DNA from: Deltaproteobacteria bacterium
GTDB lineage: Bacteria > Myxococcota_A > Polyangia > Polyangiales > Houyiibacteriaceae
Direction of reading: 5' to 3'
Assembly: GCA_013151775.1 (NCBI GenBank)
Contig: JAADHO010000204.1
Coordinates: 8,580 to 54,616 of the forward strand
Length of the DNA: 46,037 nt
A program made the position numbers and the translations under genes. Each line of letters opens with the position of its first letter. Position 1 is the stretch's first letter. Of the stretch, positions 9,202-17,049 are shown in pieces. The notes under the pieces were generated by a model, which saw only the letters and a list, made by a program, of their open reading frames with translations, was not told the DNA's origin and did no database searches.

Positions 9202-10557
9202 TCAGCCGCCACTCGAGGACGCTTCGGCGGCCATTCGCTCGAGCAGGCGCGTCGAGTAGCGCCCCGAGCGGAATTCCGCATTGTCGAGGATCCGCCGATG
9301 CAGCGGGACGTTGGTGCGAATGCCGGTGAAGATCGTCTCGTCCAACGCGCGACGCATGCGCGCGATGGCCTCGTCGCGGTTGCGCCCGTGGGCGATCACC
9401 TTGGCCAAGAGCGAGTCGTAGGCGGCGGGGACGCGGAAGCCTCCGTAGACGCCGCTGTCGACGCGGATGCCCGCACCACCGGGTGGGTGATACTCGAGGA
9501 TCGGGCCGGGCCAGGGCGCGAAGGTGTCTGGATCCTCCGCGTTGATGCGACACTCGATGGCGTGCCCGCGCGGCGTGACGGGTCCCTCGGGGAAGGTGAT
9601 CTCCTCGCCCGCGGCGATGCGAATCTGCTCGGCCACCAGGTCGAGGCCCATCACCATCTCGGTGACCGGGTGCTCGACCTGAATCCGCGTGTTCATCTCC
9701 ATGAAGGAGAGGCCGCCGCTCTCGTCCATCAGAAATTCCACCGTGCCCGCCGACACATAACCCGTGTCCGCCATGGCGCGCATGAGCGTGCTCGTCATGT
9801 CGGCGCGCAGCTCGGGATCGAGGCCGCAGGAGGGAGCCTCCTCGAGCACCTTCTGGTGGCGCCGCTGCACCGAGCACTCGCGCTCTCCGAGCACGCGCAC
9901 TCCACCGCGACCGTCAGCCAGGATCTGGAACTCGATGTGTCGCGGCTCCTCGACGAAGCGCTCGAGGTAGAGATCGCCGTTCTTGAAGCCCGCCTGAGCC
10001 TCGGCCTGCGCCTGGGGAAACACCACGCGCAGCCGCTCGGCGTCGCGGATCACGTGCATGCCGCGGCCGCCACCGCCACCCGACGCCTTGAGCATGAGCG
10101 GGAAGCCGATGCGCTCGGCCTGACGCACGGCGTCGTCCACGTCGGCCAGCACGGCGCTGCCCTCGGAGAGCGGGAGCCCGAGTCGCTTGGCCAGCGCACG
10201 CGCCTGCACCTTGTCGCCCCATTGGCGCATATCCTCGGGACGCGGTCCGATGAAGGTGAGCCCGCAGCGCGCACAGATCTCCGCGAAGTCGGCGTTCTCG
10301 GACAGGAAGCCGTAGCCGGGGTGCAGCGCGTCGGCACCGCTGATCTCGGCGGCCGCGATGATCGCAGGCACGTTGAGGTAGCTGCGCGCGGCCTCCGCCG
10401 GACCAATGCACACGGCCTCGTCGGCGAAGCGCACATGCAGCGCGTCGTCGTCCACGTCGCTGTGCACGGCGACGGTGGCGATGCCCATCTCTCGACAGGC
10501 CCGGATCACGCGCAGAGCGATCTCCCCGCGGTTGGCGATGAGGACTTTCTGGAACAC
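9202..10557 (-). CDS. accC: Acetyl-CoA carboxylase biotin carboxylase subunit
   Basis: Start is a GTG at 10557 (VFQKVLIANRGEIALRVIRAC), 2 nt after the accB stop. The 451-residue length matches the usual ~450. The N-terminal ANRGEIA motif, the ATP-grasp glycine loop GGGGGRGMH, the ERFVEEPRHIE segment, EMNTRIQVEHPVTE and the C-terminal biotin-carboxylase domain are all intact. It carboxylates biotin on AccB with ATP and bicarbonate, the first half of malonyl-CoA synthesis. Carboxyltransferase genes (accA/accD) are not in the window. It is the last gene of the roadblock-aroQ-accB-accC operon. Confidence 0.97.
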   Translation of the reverse strand: MFQKVLIANRGEIALRVIRACREMGIATVAVHSDVDDDALHVRFADEAVCIGPAEAARSYLNVPAIIAAAEISGADALHPGYGFLSENADFAEICARCGLTFIGPRPEDMRQWGDKVQARALAKRLGLPLSEGSAVLADVDDAVRQAERIGFPLMLKASGGGGGRGMHVIRDAERLRVVFPQAQAEAQAGFKNGDLYLERFVEEPRHIEFQILADGRGGVRVLGERECSVQRRHQKVLEEAPSCGLDPELRADMTSTLMRAMADTGYVSAGTVEFLMDESGGLSFMEMNTRIQVEHPVTEMVMGLDLVAEQIRIAAGEEITFPEGPVTPRGHAIECRINAEDPDTFAPWPGPILEYHPPGGAGIRVDSGVYGGFRVPAAYDSLLAKVIAHGRNRDEAIARMRRALDETIFTGIRTNVPLHRRILDNAEFRSGRYSTRLLERMAAEASSSGG

Positions 10558-10559
10558 GG

Positions 10560-10994
10560 TCAGCGCGGCGCGATGCGGAAGAGGCGGGCCCCGAATTCCA
10601 CGGGCTGACCGTTCTCGATCAAGACCTCGAGGATCTGGCAGGCCTGCTCGGCCTCGATCTCGTTCATCAGCTTCATGGCCTCCACGATGCACAGCGTCTG
10701 GCCCGGGGTGACCTCCGCGCCCGCGGAGACGAAGGCCGGCAATTCGGGCGAGGGCGCGCTGTAGAAGGTGCCCACGAAGGGAGAGGTGATGAAGTCTCCC
10801 TCATCCTCGGACGCGGCGTCCTGCGCGGGCGGTGGATTCGGCGTGGCGCTCGGTGCGGACACCGCGGCGGCGGGCGCGACGTGCCCGCGCTCGAGCACCA
10901 AGCGTTCTTCTTCGTCCTCGAGCTCGACGCGTGTGACGTCGAACTCACCCATGGCCTGCATGAGCTCTCGGAGGCGTTCGAGATCGATCTCCAT
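10560..10994 (-). CDS. accB: Biotin carboxyl carrier protein of acetyl-CoA carboxylase
   Basis: The start is set at 10994 (MEIDLERLRELMQ), because AGGAG lies 6 nt upstream; it would abut the alternative ATG at 11000. The 144-residue product has the usual N-terminal helix, an A/P-rich linker (about 45-70) and a C-terminal biotinyl domain with the biotinylation motif EAMKLMNEIEA. It carries the carboxyl group between AccC and the carboxyltransferase. It overlaps neither neighbour but is 2 nt from accC and 36 nt from aroQ. Confidence 0.97.
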   Translation of the reverse strand: MEIDLERLRELMQAMGEFDVTRVELEDEEERLVLERGHVAPAAAVSAPSATPNPPPAQDAASEDEGDFITSPFVGTFYSAPSPELPAFVSAGAEVTPGQTLCIVEAMKLMNEIEAEQACQILEVLIENGQPVEFGARLFRIAPR

Positions 10995-11030
10995 CGGCAT
11001 CTCCTGTGTGGGACTCGCTCGGCGAAGGGC

Positions 11031-11510
11031 CTAGCGGCGCTGTGCGAGATAGTCCATGAGCGCCCTCAAGCCAAGCACATAGCTGCCGGGACCGAAGCCG
11101 CTGATGCTGCCGAGGCAAACGGCGGCGAGCATGGAGTGGCGACGAAACTCCTCGCGCGCGTGCACGTTGCTGAGGTGCACCTCCACTACGGGCACGCCGA
11201 TGGCCGCGATGGCGTCACGCAGGGCGATGGACGTGTGGGTGTAGGCCGCCGCGTTGAGCACCACTCCGTCGGCTCCTTCCTGGGCCTCGTGCAGCCAGTC
11301 CACGAGCTGTCCCTCGTGGTTGCTCTGGCGGACGTCGAGCTCCACGCCCAGCTCGGAGGCGTGGCCCTCGAGCGCGGCGTTCAGCTCCGGCAGCGTGGCG
11401 GAACCGTAGGTGTCGGGCTCTCGCTGGCCCAAGAGATCGAGGTTGGGACCGTGCAGCACCATCAGGCGGATCCGGCCCTCGGGGCCGTGCACCGTCGACG
11501 GATCGGGCAT
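11031..11510 (-). CDS. aroQ: Type II 3-dehydroquinate dehydratase
   Basis: The ATG at 11510 overlaps the roadblock stop by one base (TGATG). The 159-residue length is close to the family's ~150. Family motifs: HGPNLDLLGQREPDTYG (catalytic Tyr and Arg loop), QSNHEGQLVDWL, NAAAYTHTSIALRDA and EVHLSNVHAREEFRRHS (catalytic His). It catalyses trans-dehydration of 3-dehydroquinate in the shikimate pathway. The aroQ-accB-accC order recurs in many bacteria, so the linkage is not unusual. Confidence 0.96.
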   Translation of the reverse strand: MPDPSTVHGPEGRIRLMVLHGPNLDLLGQREPDTYGSATLPELNAALEGHASELGVELDVRQSNHEGQLVDWLHEAQEGADGVVLNAAAYTHTSIALRDAIAAIGVPVVEVHLSNVHAREEFRRHSMLAAVCLGSISGFGPGSYVLGLRALMDYLAQRR

Positions 11511-11869
11511 CAGCTCAGCTCTTCGACCAGGCGCCCACCCCGCGTGCGAAGCATGTAGCGCGCCTTGCCCACGTTGGCGCCGGGGACGAGGGTCATGGCG
11601 ATGAAGTACTCGTCCGTGAGGTAGCGAACCACGGTGGTCAGCTGCTCGGCCTTGATCGACACCTCGAGCGCGGCGCCGACCTCGAGCATTTCGACCGCCT
11701 TTCGAACACCCGAGAGGATGACGCTGTACTCCATGCCGACGGTCTGGACGTCGATCGAGCTGTCGCTGCGCACGTATTGATCGACCGCGATGCCGTCGTA
11801 GCCCATCAAGAGCCCGGCGACACCGCCCTCGGTTCCGTCTACGACTTCCTTCAGGACTTGCTTGAACAT
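11510..11869 (-). CDS. Roadblock/LC7-domain protein, MglB-like
   Basis: Two adjacent ATGs occur. The second (11869, MFKQVLKEVVDGTEG) is preferred because GGAGG lies 5 nt upstream of it and only 2 nt from the first. The 119-residue single roadblock/LC7 domain shows GVAGLLMGYDGIAVDQYV, a central helix and VRYLTDEYFIAMTLVPGANVGKARYML. Family members such as MglB act as regulators (GAPs) of Ras-like MglA GTPases in polarity and motility; no GTPase gene is adjacent here. It is the first confidently predicted gene of the aroQ-accBC operon. Confidence 0.88.
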   Translation of the reverse strand: MFKQVLKEVVDGTEGGVAGLLMGYDGIAVDQYVRSDSSIDVQTVGMEYSVILSGVRKAVEMLEVGAALEVSIKAEQLTTVVRYLTDEYFIAMTLVPGANVGKARYMLRTRGGRLVEELS

Positions 11870-11913
11870 CATGGCCTCCAGAGGCTGATCTGCGCACGCA
11901 TCATGGGTGCCCG

Positions 11914-12051
11914 TCAAGCTTCGTGCGGCGGCCGGGGCGAGCGCTCGGGCGCGGCGCGGCTGCGCTCTGGGCCTCGGTGGTCGAGGCTCTGGGCCAGGCG
12001 GATGAAGAGCAGGCCGCTCAGGAAGAAGAGACCGAAGGCGAGAGAATGCAT
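11914..12051 (-). CDS. Possible small single-TM protein
   Basis: A 45-codon frame begins MHSLAFGLFFLSGLLFIRLAQ and ends 44 nt before the roadblock gene on the same strand. It encodes one hydrophobic helix followed by a Pro/Arg-rich tail. Third positions are strongly G/C, as in real genes here. The longer ORF start at 12102 is rejected because it reads through the tRNA terminator hairpin. No clear ribosome-binding site and no recognised family, so this is only a candidate leader gene of the operon. Confidence 0.4.
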   Translation of the reverse strand: MHSLAFGLFFLSGLLFIRLAQSLDHRGPERSRAAPERSPRPPHEA

Positions 12052-12077
12052 GGTGAATCCAGCGGGCAGCAACAAAG

Positions 12078-12107
12078 AGAGGGTGTCCGCAAGCGCGAAC
12101 ACCCTCT
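12078..12107 (-). terminator. Rho-independent terminator after the tRNA-Leu locus
   Basis: Minus-strand hairpin AGAGGGTGTTCGC-GCTT-GCGGACACCCTCT: 13-bp stem (one G-T pair), 4-nt loop, followed by CTTTGTTG. It starts four bases after the tRNA 3' end. The plus strand has no T-run after it, so it acts on the minus strand. Confidence 0.7.
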
Positions 12108-12110
12108 GGG

Positions 12111-12190
12111 TGGGGACGAGAGGACTCGAACCTCCACGGGTTTTACCCCACTAGATCCTTAGTCTAGCGCGTCTGCCAGTTCCGCTCCCC
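12111..12190 (-). tRNA. tRNA-Leu-like locus (anticodon AAG) with a defective acceptor stem
   Basis: The D arm (GCGGAACTGGCAGACGC), the anticodon arm CTAGA-CTAAGGA-TCTAG (anticodon AAG), the long class II variable arm (GGGG...CCC) and the T arm (GGAGGTTCGAGTCCTCT) are clear. The 3' acceptor strand is CGTCCCC, but the 5' side reads GGGGA directly followed by the D-stem GCG. Positions 6-9 are therefore missing; inserting CGTG would restore a perfect 7-bp stem and T8. Only 80 nt are present instead of 84. CCA is not encoded. The anticodon A34 is also unusual for a bacterial tRNA-Leu. It may be a pseudo-tRNA or a sequence error. Confidence 0.65.
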
Positions 12191-12234
12191 GGGCAGTTTT
12201 TCGAGCGCCGACGCTAGCTCGCCCCCCACGGTTG

Positions 12235-13266
12235 TCAAGCGGAGCGACGCCCGGCCATGGCGCCGCTCTGCTTCAGGAACTGGGCCGTGCGCGCGATGCC
12301 CTCGCGCAGATCGACCGCGGGCGTCCATCCGAGGTCGCGCTCGGCCGCCTCGATGCGAAAATAGTGGTGGGTGCACATGTAGCGAATGGCGAAGCGGGAC
12401 AGCCCCGTGTCGGCGCCGAGCGTGTCGCCACGCAGACCCTTGAACGCCTCGGCGACGGCGGCCGCCCCGTAGGCCACGGCGTAGGGCACTCGCCCGCGTA
12501 TGGGCGGCAAGTCGAGGGCCTCGAGCATGCGCCCGACGAAATCCCAGAAGGCCATGGGCTCGCCGTTGGTGATGAAGTAGGGCTTGCCCGCGCAGGCCGC
12601 TCCGGGCTCGACTCGACGCAGCGCCGCGAGGCAGGCGTCGACCAGGTTCTCGACGTAGGTGAAGTCGCTGAGCTTGTTCTCGCGGCCCACGCCATAGCGC
12701 AGACGGCCCGCGTTTGCGCGCTCGAGGATGGCGGGCAGGAAGCGCCCGTCGTGGGGCCCGAAGATCACGTGGGGACGCAGCGCCACGCTGGCGAGGTCGT
12801 CGTCACTCGCGGCGAGCACGTCCTGCTCCGCGGCGATCTTGCTCTCGGCGTAGGGCGCCTGGGGGATCCGGCAGTAGGGCAGGGACTCGTCCCCCGCCTC
12901 GATGTCCTCGCCTTGATAGACGACGCTGCCGCTCGAGACGTAGACGAAGCGCGGCACATGCTGGGCGCGACAGGCGCGCAGCATATGCGCCGTGCCGCCG
13001 TGGTTGATCGCCCACACGTCGGCGACGCACGTGTCGCGTGTGTGCACCATGGAGGCGTTGTGGATCACGCCGTCGGCGCCCTCGAGCAGACGCGTGACGG
13101 CCTCGAGATCGCGGATGTCCACGCGCTCGTAGCGCACGTCCTGGCGGTGAATTCGCGGCGTGATGTCCGAGGCGACCACGTCGTAGTCGGCCTGAACCAG
13201 GGCGTCGACCAGGTGCCGGCCGACGAAGCCGGCGGCCCCCGTGACCACGACGCTCTGCTTGCTCAT
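12235..13266 (-). CDS. NAD(P)-dependent extended short-chain dehydrogenase, 3beta-HSD/epimerase type
   Basis: The ATG at 13266 overlaps the FadL stop by 4 nt (ATGA), so translation is coupled. The 343-residue protein has an N-terminal Rossmann motif TGAAGFVG (10-16), the acidic cofactor-selecting residue in VASDI, and an active-site YAESK with Tyr139 and Lys143 preceded by SSGSVVY. The sequence style resembles the 3beta-hydroxysteroid dehydrogenase / sterol decarboxylase branch, but the substrate (sterol, sugar nucleotide or beta-hydroxy acid) cannot be read from sequence. Pairing with a FadL-type lipid porin supports a lipid-like substrate. Confidence 0.88.
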   Translation of the reverse strand: MSKQSVVVTGAAGFVGRHLVDALVQADYDVVASDITPRIHRQDVRYERVDIRDLEAVTRLLEGADGVIHNASMVHTRDTCVADVWAINHGGTAHMLRACRAQHVPRFVYVSSGSVVYQGEDIEAGDESLPYCRIPQAPYAESKIAAEQDVLAASDDDLASVALRPHVIFGPHDGRFLPAILERANAGRLRYGVGRENKLSDFTYVENLVDACLAALRRVEPGAACAGKPYFITNGEPMAFWDFVGRMLEALDLPPIRGRVPYAVAYGAAAVAEAFKGLRGDTLGADTGLSRFAIRYMCTHHYFRIEAAERDLGWTPAVDLREGIARTAQFLKQSGAMAGRRSA

Positions 13267-14528
13267 GGGGCCGCGTATCGCACGGAAAAGGCGAGCCAGC
13301 CAGCACGCACGGCGTAGCGCCCGGCACAACCGACCTTCACGCGCTCGCCCAGCAGGCAGCGCCCATCCACCGCCGGCACCTCCTGCGAGCCGAAGGAATA
13401 ACTCACCGCGAAGTCGAGCTCAAAGTCGGCCACGGAGATACCGAAACCCGCGTAGAAGGCCTGCAAGAGGCCCGGTGGCGGCATGAAGCTCTGCATGGCT
13501 CGAGCGCGCGAGGCGCTGGTGGAGAGGTTGTAGCCGATGCGCAGAGGCACATCCCCTGCCATCCACTCGGCGCCGATGCGCCCGGAGTAGACGTTCTTCC
13601 ACTCCAGCGGCACGACGATGCGCTCGTCCGCGACTCGCAGCACCTGCTCGCGATTGGCCTCGCGATGAAACTGCACCCTCAGCTCCGCGGTCGTGAGCAG
13701 CCGGTCGGACAAGGCGTGATAGGCCACGCCGAAGCCCAGCGCATGGGGCACGGACCAGGAGGTGCGCGTGGGCGACTGCAACGGGACGTCTCCATCCGAG
13801 AGCGTCAGCGACGTCTGCCCGCGCATCTGGATCACCACCTTGGAGCGGTAGGTCAGAGCCAGCGCCAGGTTCGGGGTCGGCCGGTAGGTGGCGCCCACGA
13901 GCACGCCGGGGAGACCGAACCCCGAGACGCTCTGCTGCACGGGCACCCAGGCGTCAGGGTAGATCTCCTGGGTCACGCTGGCGGCCTGACGTCCGTAGGG
14001 CAGGCGCAGGCTGAAGCCCAGATCGAGCTTGTCGGACATCCGGTACGCTACGGGCAAGGAGAGTTCGCCGATGAAGAGCAGTGCGGACTGATCTTGGGGC
14101 GATGCGAGATCGTAGCCCGCGATCCGCGTGACGTTGGCGAAGCGACCGCCGTAGCCGGTGTTGAGGTAGGCGCCGAAGCCCACCACGAGGCGATCGCTGA
14201 AGCGCCTCGCGGCTCCCACCAACACCAGAGGCGCCAAGGACAGGCCCGTGTGGCTGGTGGTTCCGTCACCGCGCACGGGCGCCGCCAAGTCCACGCCGAT
14301 CAGCGTGGCGGAGACGCTGGCCTCGAAGCGCTTGATCCCGACGAGATTCGCCGGGTTGTGGAAGAGCGCCGCCGGGCTGTCGAGGAAGGCGAGCCCAGTG
14401 CCGCCCATGCCCACGGCGCGGGCGTCGAAGGCGGGCGCCTCTGGGTTCGCGCGCGCGACAGCCGGCCAGTGGACCAGCGACAGCGCGAGCAGTCCCAGGG
14501 CGAGACGCTTGGAGTGACGGAAATTCAC
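13263..14528 (-). CDS. FadL/OMPP1-family outer-membrane protein
   Basis: The GTG at 14528 (VNFRHSKRLALGLLALS) is favoured over the ORF start at 14618: it directly begins a signal peptide ending near ARANP, and the 421-residue product has normal FadL length. FadL hallmarks are the N-terminal AFDARAVGMGGTGLAFLDSPAALFHNPANL segment, alternating beta-strands and a C-terminal aromatic strand. It is predicted to be a 14-strand barrel transporting long-chain fatty acids or hydrophobic compounds. There is no Shine-Dalgarno, but TAGCAT lies 7 nt upstream of GTG, consistent with a leaderless mRNA. It shares the divergent promoter region with the alpha/beta hydrolase. Confidence 0.88.
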   Translation of the reverse strand: MNFRHSKRLALGLLALSLVHWPAVARANPEAPAFDARAVGMGGTGLAFLDSPAALFHNPANLVGIKRFEASVSATLIGVDLAAPVRGDGTTSHTGLSLAPLVLVGAARRFSDRLVVGFGAYLNTGYGGRFANVTRIAGYDLASPQDQSALLFIGELSLPVAYRMSDKLDLGFSLRLPYGRQAASVTQEIYPDAWVPVQQSVSGFGLPGVLVGATYRPTPNLALALTYRSKVVIQMRGQTSLTLSDGDVPLQSPTRTSWSVPHALGFGVAYHALSDRLLTTAELRVQFHREANREQVLRVADERIVVPLEWKNVYSGRIGAEWMAGDVPLRIGYNLSTSASRARAMQSFMPPPGLLQAFYAGFGISVADFELDFAVSYSFGSQEVPAVDGRCLLGERVKVGCAGRYAVRAGWLAFSVRYAAP

Positions 14529-14616
14529 GGGCGAGATGCTACCATCGCCCACCGACGCCAAGTCACGCTTCGACGCCAAGCGGCGCGAGACGGGTCTGAA
14601 GTGTAAGCTGCGGCGC

Positions 14617-15564
14617 ATGACCCTCCCTCAGACCGAGAGCGCCAACTCGGATGCGGACGCGAGCGCGACCCAGGCGAGCTGGCAGACGCGCGTGCGCAGC
14701 GCCGAGACCCACTCCCTCGACGGCACGCGCATCTACTACGAGACCGTGGGCGACGGCCCCGAGACCTTGCTCCTGGCCAACGGCCTCGGCGGTCGCCTGC
14801 ACGCCTGGGCGCCGCTGCTCGAGGCGCTACACGAGCGCTATCGGCTCTTGACCTGGGACTACCGCGGGCTCTTCGAGTCGGACTCTCCCCCGAGCCACCG
14901 CAGCCTGGCGATCACGCGTCACGTGGAGGACGCCGTGGCCATCCTCGACGCCGAGGGCGTGGAGCGCGCCGTGCTCTGCGGCTGGAGCATGGGCGTGCAG
15001 GTCTCCCTCGACGTGGCGGCCATGCACCCCTCGCGGGTGCGCGGCCTGGTGCTGCTGAACGGCACCTACGGCCACGTCTTCAGCACGGGTTTCCAGCCCT
15101 TCTTCACCGTCCCGGGCATCCCCAAGCTGCTGCACCTCGCCGTGCAGCGGCTGCGGGACGAGCCACGCACGCCCAAGGTGCTGCGGGCCCTCGCGCGCTT
15201 CAGCGAGCCCCTGACCTTGCTCGCCTTCGGGCTCACGGCGGGCCGCCGCAGCTTCTCCCTCGCGCCGACTCTGCGCCAGTACAACGAGGACGTGCTGGGC
15301 GAGAGCTTCGACCACTTCATGCACCTGTTTCAGGAGCTGGACGCGCACAGCGTCTACCACGTGCTGCCCGAGATCACGGCGCCTGCGCTGATCGTCAGCG
15401 GCGCCCTCGATCTGCTCACGCCCGCACGCCAATCGCGCGAGATGGCCAAACGCCTGCCCCACGCCCAACGCCTGGCGCTCTTGCGCGCGAGTCACTTCGC
15501 GCTGCTCGAGCGGCCGGAGACGGTGGTGCCCGCCGTCGAGCGCTTCCTGCGCGAGCTGGACTGA
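14617..15564 (+). CDS. Alpha/beta-fold hydrolase
   Basis: The ATG at 14617 (MTLPQTESANSD) is chosen over 14536, whose extension overlaps the divergent FadL start. The protein has 315 residues. The oxyanion segment is LLANGLGG, then DYRGLFESDSPP, nucleophile elbow GWSMG with Ser124, an acidic residue in GALDLLTP and catalytic His in ASHFALLE, so the triad is complete. It is a soluble hydrolase of unknown substrate, and haloperoxidase/esterase-like sequences are similar. TAAGCT lies 7 nt before ATG with no ribosome-binding site. It is 28 nt upstream of the GH5 gene. Confidence 0.9.
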   Translation: MTLPQTESANSDADASATQASWQTRVRSAETHSLDGTRIYYETVGDGPETLLLANGLGGRLHAWAPLLEALHERYRLLTWDYRGLFESDSPPSHRSLAITRHVEDAVAILDAEGVERAVLCGWSMGVQVSLDVAAMHPSRVRGLVLLNGTYGHVFSTGFQPFFTVPGIPKLLHLAVQRLRDEPRTPKVLRALARFSEPLTLLAFGLTAGRRSFSLAPTLRQYNEDVLGESFDHFMHLFQELDAHSVYHVLPEITAPALIVSGALDLLTPARQSREMAKRLPHAQRLALLRASHFALLERPETVVPAVERFLRELD

Positions 15565-15592
15565 GGCGACGCCATGCGTGGTAGCCTGGGGC

Positions 15593-17038
15593 ATGGGAAA
15601 GACGCTCGTCGGCGGGCTCGCGCCATGGCTGCTCTGCCTCGCCCTGGCCTGCGACGCGGGCGCCGGAGGCCCTGAGCCCATGACCCACTTCATCCACGAC
15701 TCCGACGGACGCGCCATGATCCTGCGTGGCGTCAACGTGATGAGCTCGTCCAAGAGCGATCCCCTGCGCATGCCCACCCTCGAGGCGCCCGACGTGACGC
15801 GCATGGCCGAACGCTGGGGCTTCGACTTCGTGCGCTTCCTGATCTTCTGGGACGCTCTCGAGCCGGAGCCAGGAGTGATCGATCAAGCCTACCTGGATCG
15901 CGTCGAAGAGCGCCTCGACTGGTTCGCCGCCGCCGACATCGCCGTGCTCCTCGACATGCATCAGGACGTCTACTCCGCGCGCTTCTGCTGCGACGGCGCG
16001 CCCGAGTGGGCCATCCACGACGACGGCCTGCCCTTCGAGCTTCAGGGTGTGTGGTTCGCCAACTACTTTCAGCCCGCGGTGGTGCGCGCCTTCGACAACT
16101 TCTGGTCCTACGAGGGCGAACACCGGCAGCTTCAAGATCACTACGCCAGCGCCTGGGCCGCAGTGGCGCAGCGCTTTCGCGACCATCCCGCGGTGATCGG
16201 CTACGACCTGATGAACGAGCCCTCGCCGGGCTCCGCCTTCGACGCCCTCGAACTTGGGCGTCCCGCGAACGAAGACGGCGCCTCGGCGACCTTCGATCGC
16301 GAACGCCTCGGGCCCTTCTATCAGCGGGTGATCGACGCCATCCGCCGCGAGGACGCCGACACCTACCTCTTCTACGAGCCGCGCTACGGCTTCCCCGGTG
16401 CGGGCGCCGCGAGCTACCTGCCCACGCTGAGCGATCCGCGCGAGGGCGAAGCGCGTCTGGTGATGGCGCCGCATCTCTACTCCATCGGTCTGGAGGCGAC
16501 GGGCGCCTACGGCCCAGGAGACTCGACCGTGCCGGATTGGGAGGCGCGCCGCGGGCTCGAGTCCGGGGCAGCGGGGACCCCCGTGGTGCTCGGCGAGTGG
16601 GGCCTCGACTGGAGCACCACGGACGCCGACCGCTTCGGCGAAGACGTGGTCAGCATGGCCGACCGGCTGATGGCCGGCTGGGCCTACTGGAGCTACGACC
16701 CCGGCAGCTGGGGCTTCTGGGATCCCGCCACACAGACCGAGACCGGCGGCGTCGCGCATCTGGTGCGCCCCTACCCGCGACGCGTGGCGGGCGAGCCTCT
16801 GGCCTTCTCCTGGGACGCAGCGGCCGGCGTCTTCTCCCTGCGCTGGCGCGGCGCACCTGAGGTCACGGCGCCCACGGAGTTGGTGCTGCCGGCGCGGCTC
16901 TTCCCGGAGGGTTACGACGTCGACCTCGGCGCAGACGCAGACGCCGCATCCCAGAGCGTCGACGCCGCGCGTGGAGTGCTCTCCATCCGCCTGCCCGCCG
17001 ACGGGCGCGAACATCAGCTGCGCGTGACGCGACGTTGA
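15593..17038 (+). CDS. GH5 endoglycoceramidase-like lipoprotein
   Basis: The ATG at 15593 begins a lipoprotein signal with lipobox LALAC (an in-frame GTG at 15578 is possible). The 481-residue protein shows a GH5 TIM barrel: ILRGVNVMSSSK near the N-terminus, LLDMHQDVYSARF, acid/base Glu209 in YDLMNEP and nucleophile Glu335 in LGEWG. The C-terminal ~90 residues form the beta-sandwich found after endoglycoceramidase barrels (YPRRVAGEPLAFSWD). Family members cleave the glycan-ceramide bond of glycosphingolipids or steryl glucosides. Cell-surface location suggests degradation of host or prey lipids or remodelling of own lipids. TAGCCT is 5 nt before ATG. Confidence 0.88.
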   Translation: MGKTLVGGLAPWLLCLALACDAGAGGPEPMTHFIHDSDGRAMILRGVNVMSSSKSDPLRMPTLEAPDVTRMAERWGFDFVRFLIFWDALEPEPGVIDQAYLDRVEERLDWFAAADIAVLLDMHQDVYSARFCCDGAPEWAIHDDGLPFELQGVWFANYFQPAVVRAFDNFWSYEGEHRQLQDHYASAWAAVAQRFRDHPAVIGYDLMNEPSPGSAFDALELGRPANEDGASATFDRERLGPFYQRVIDAIRREDADTYLFYEPRYGFPGAGAASYLPTLSDPREGEARLVMAPHLYSIGLEATGAYGPGDSTVPDWEARRGLESGAAGTPVVLGEWGLDWSTTDADRFGEDVVSMADRLMAGWAYWSYDPGSWGFWDPATQTETGGVAHLVRPYPRRVAGEPLAFSWDAAAGVFSLRWRGAPEVTAPTELVLPARLFPEGYDVDLGADADAASQSVDAARGVLSIRLPADGREHQLRVTRR

Positions 17039-17049
17039 GGGAGCTAGCC

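Noticed and set aside
7012-10608. 1198-aa plus-strand ORF
   Set aside because: It runs antisense across both the TPR gene and accC, which have clear family motifs; GC-rich third positions keep this frame open by chance.
15416-17014. 532-aa minus-strand ORF opposite the GH5 gene
   Set aside because: It is antisense to a gene with both GH5 catalytic Glu and a lipobox.
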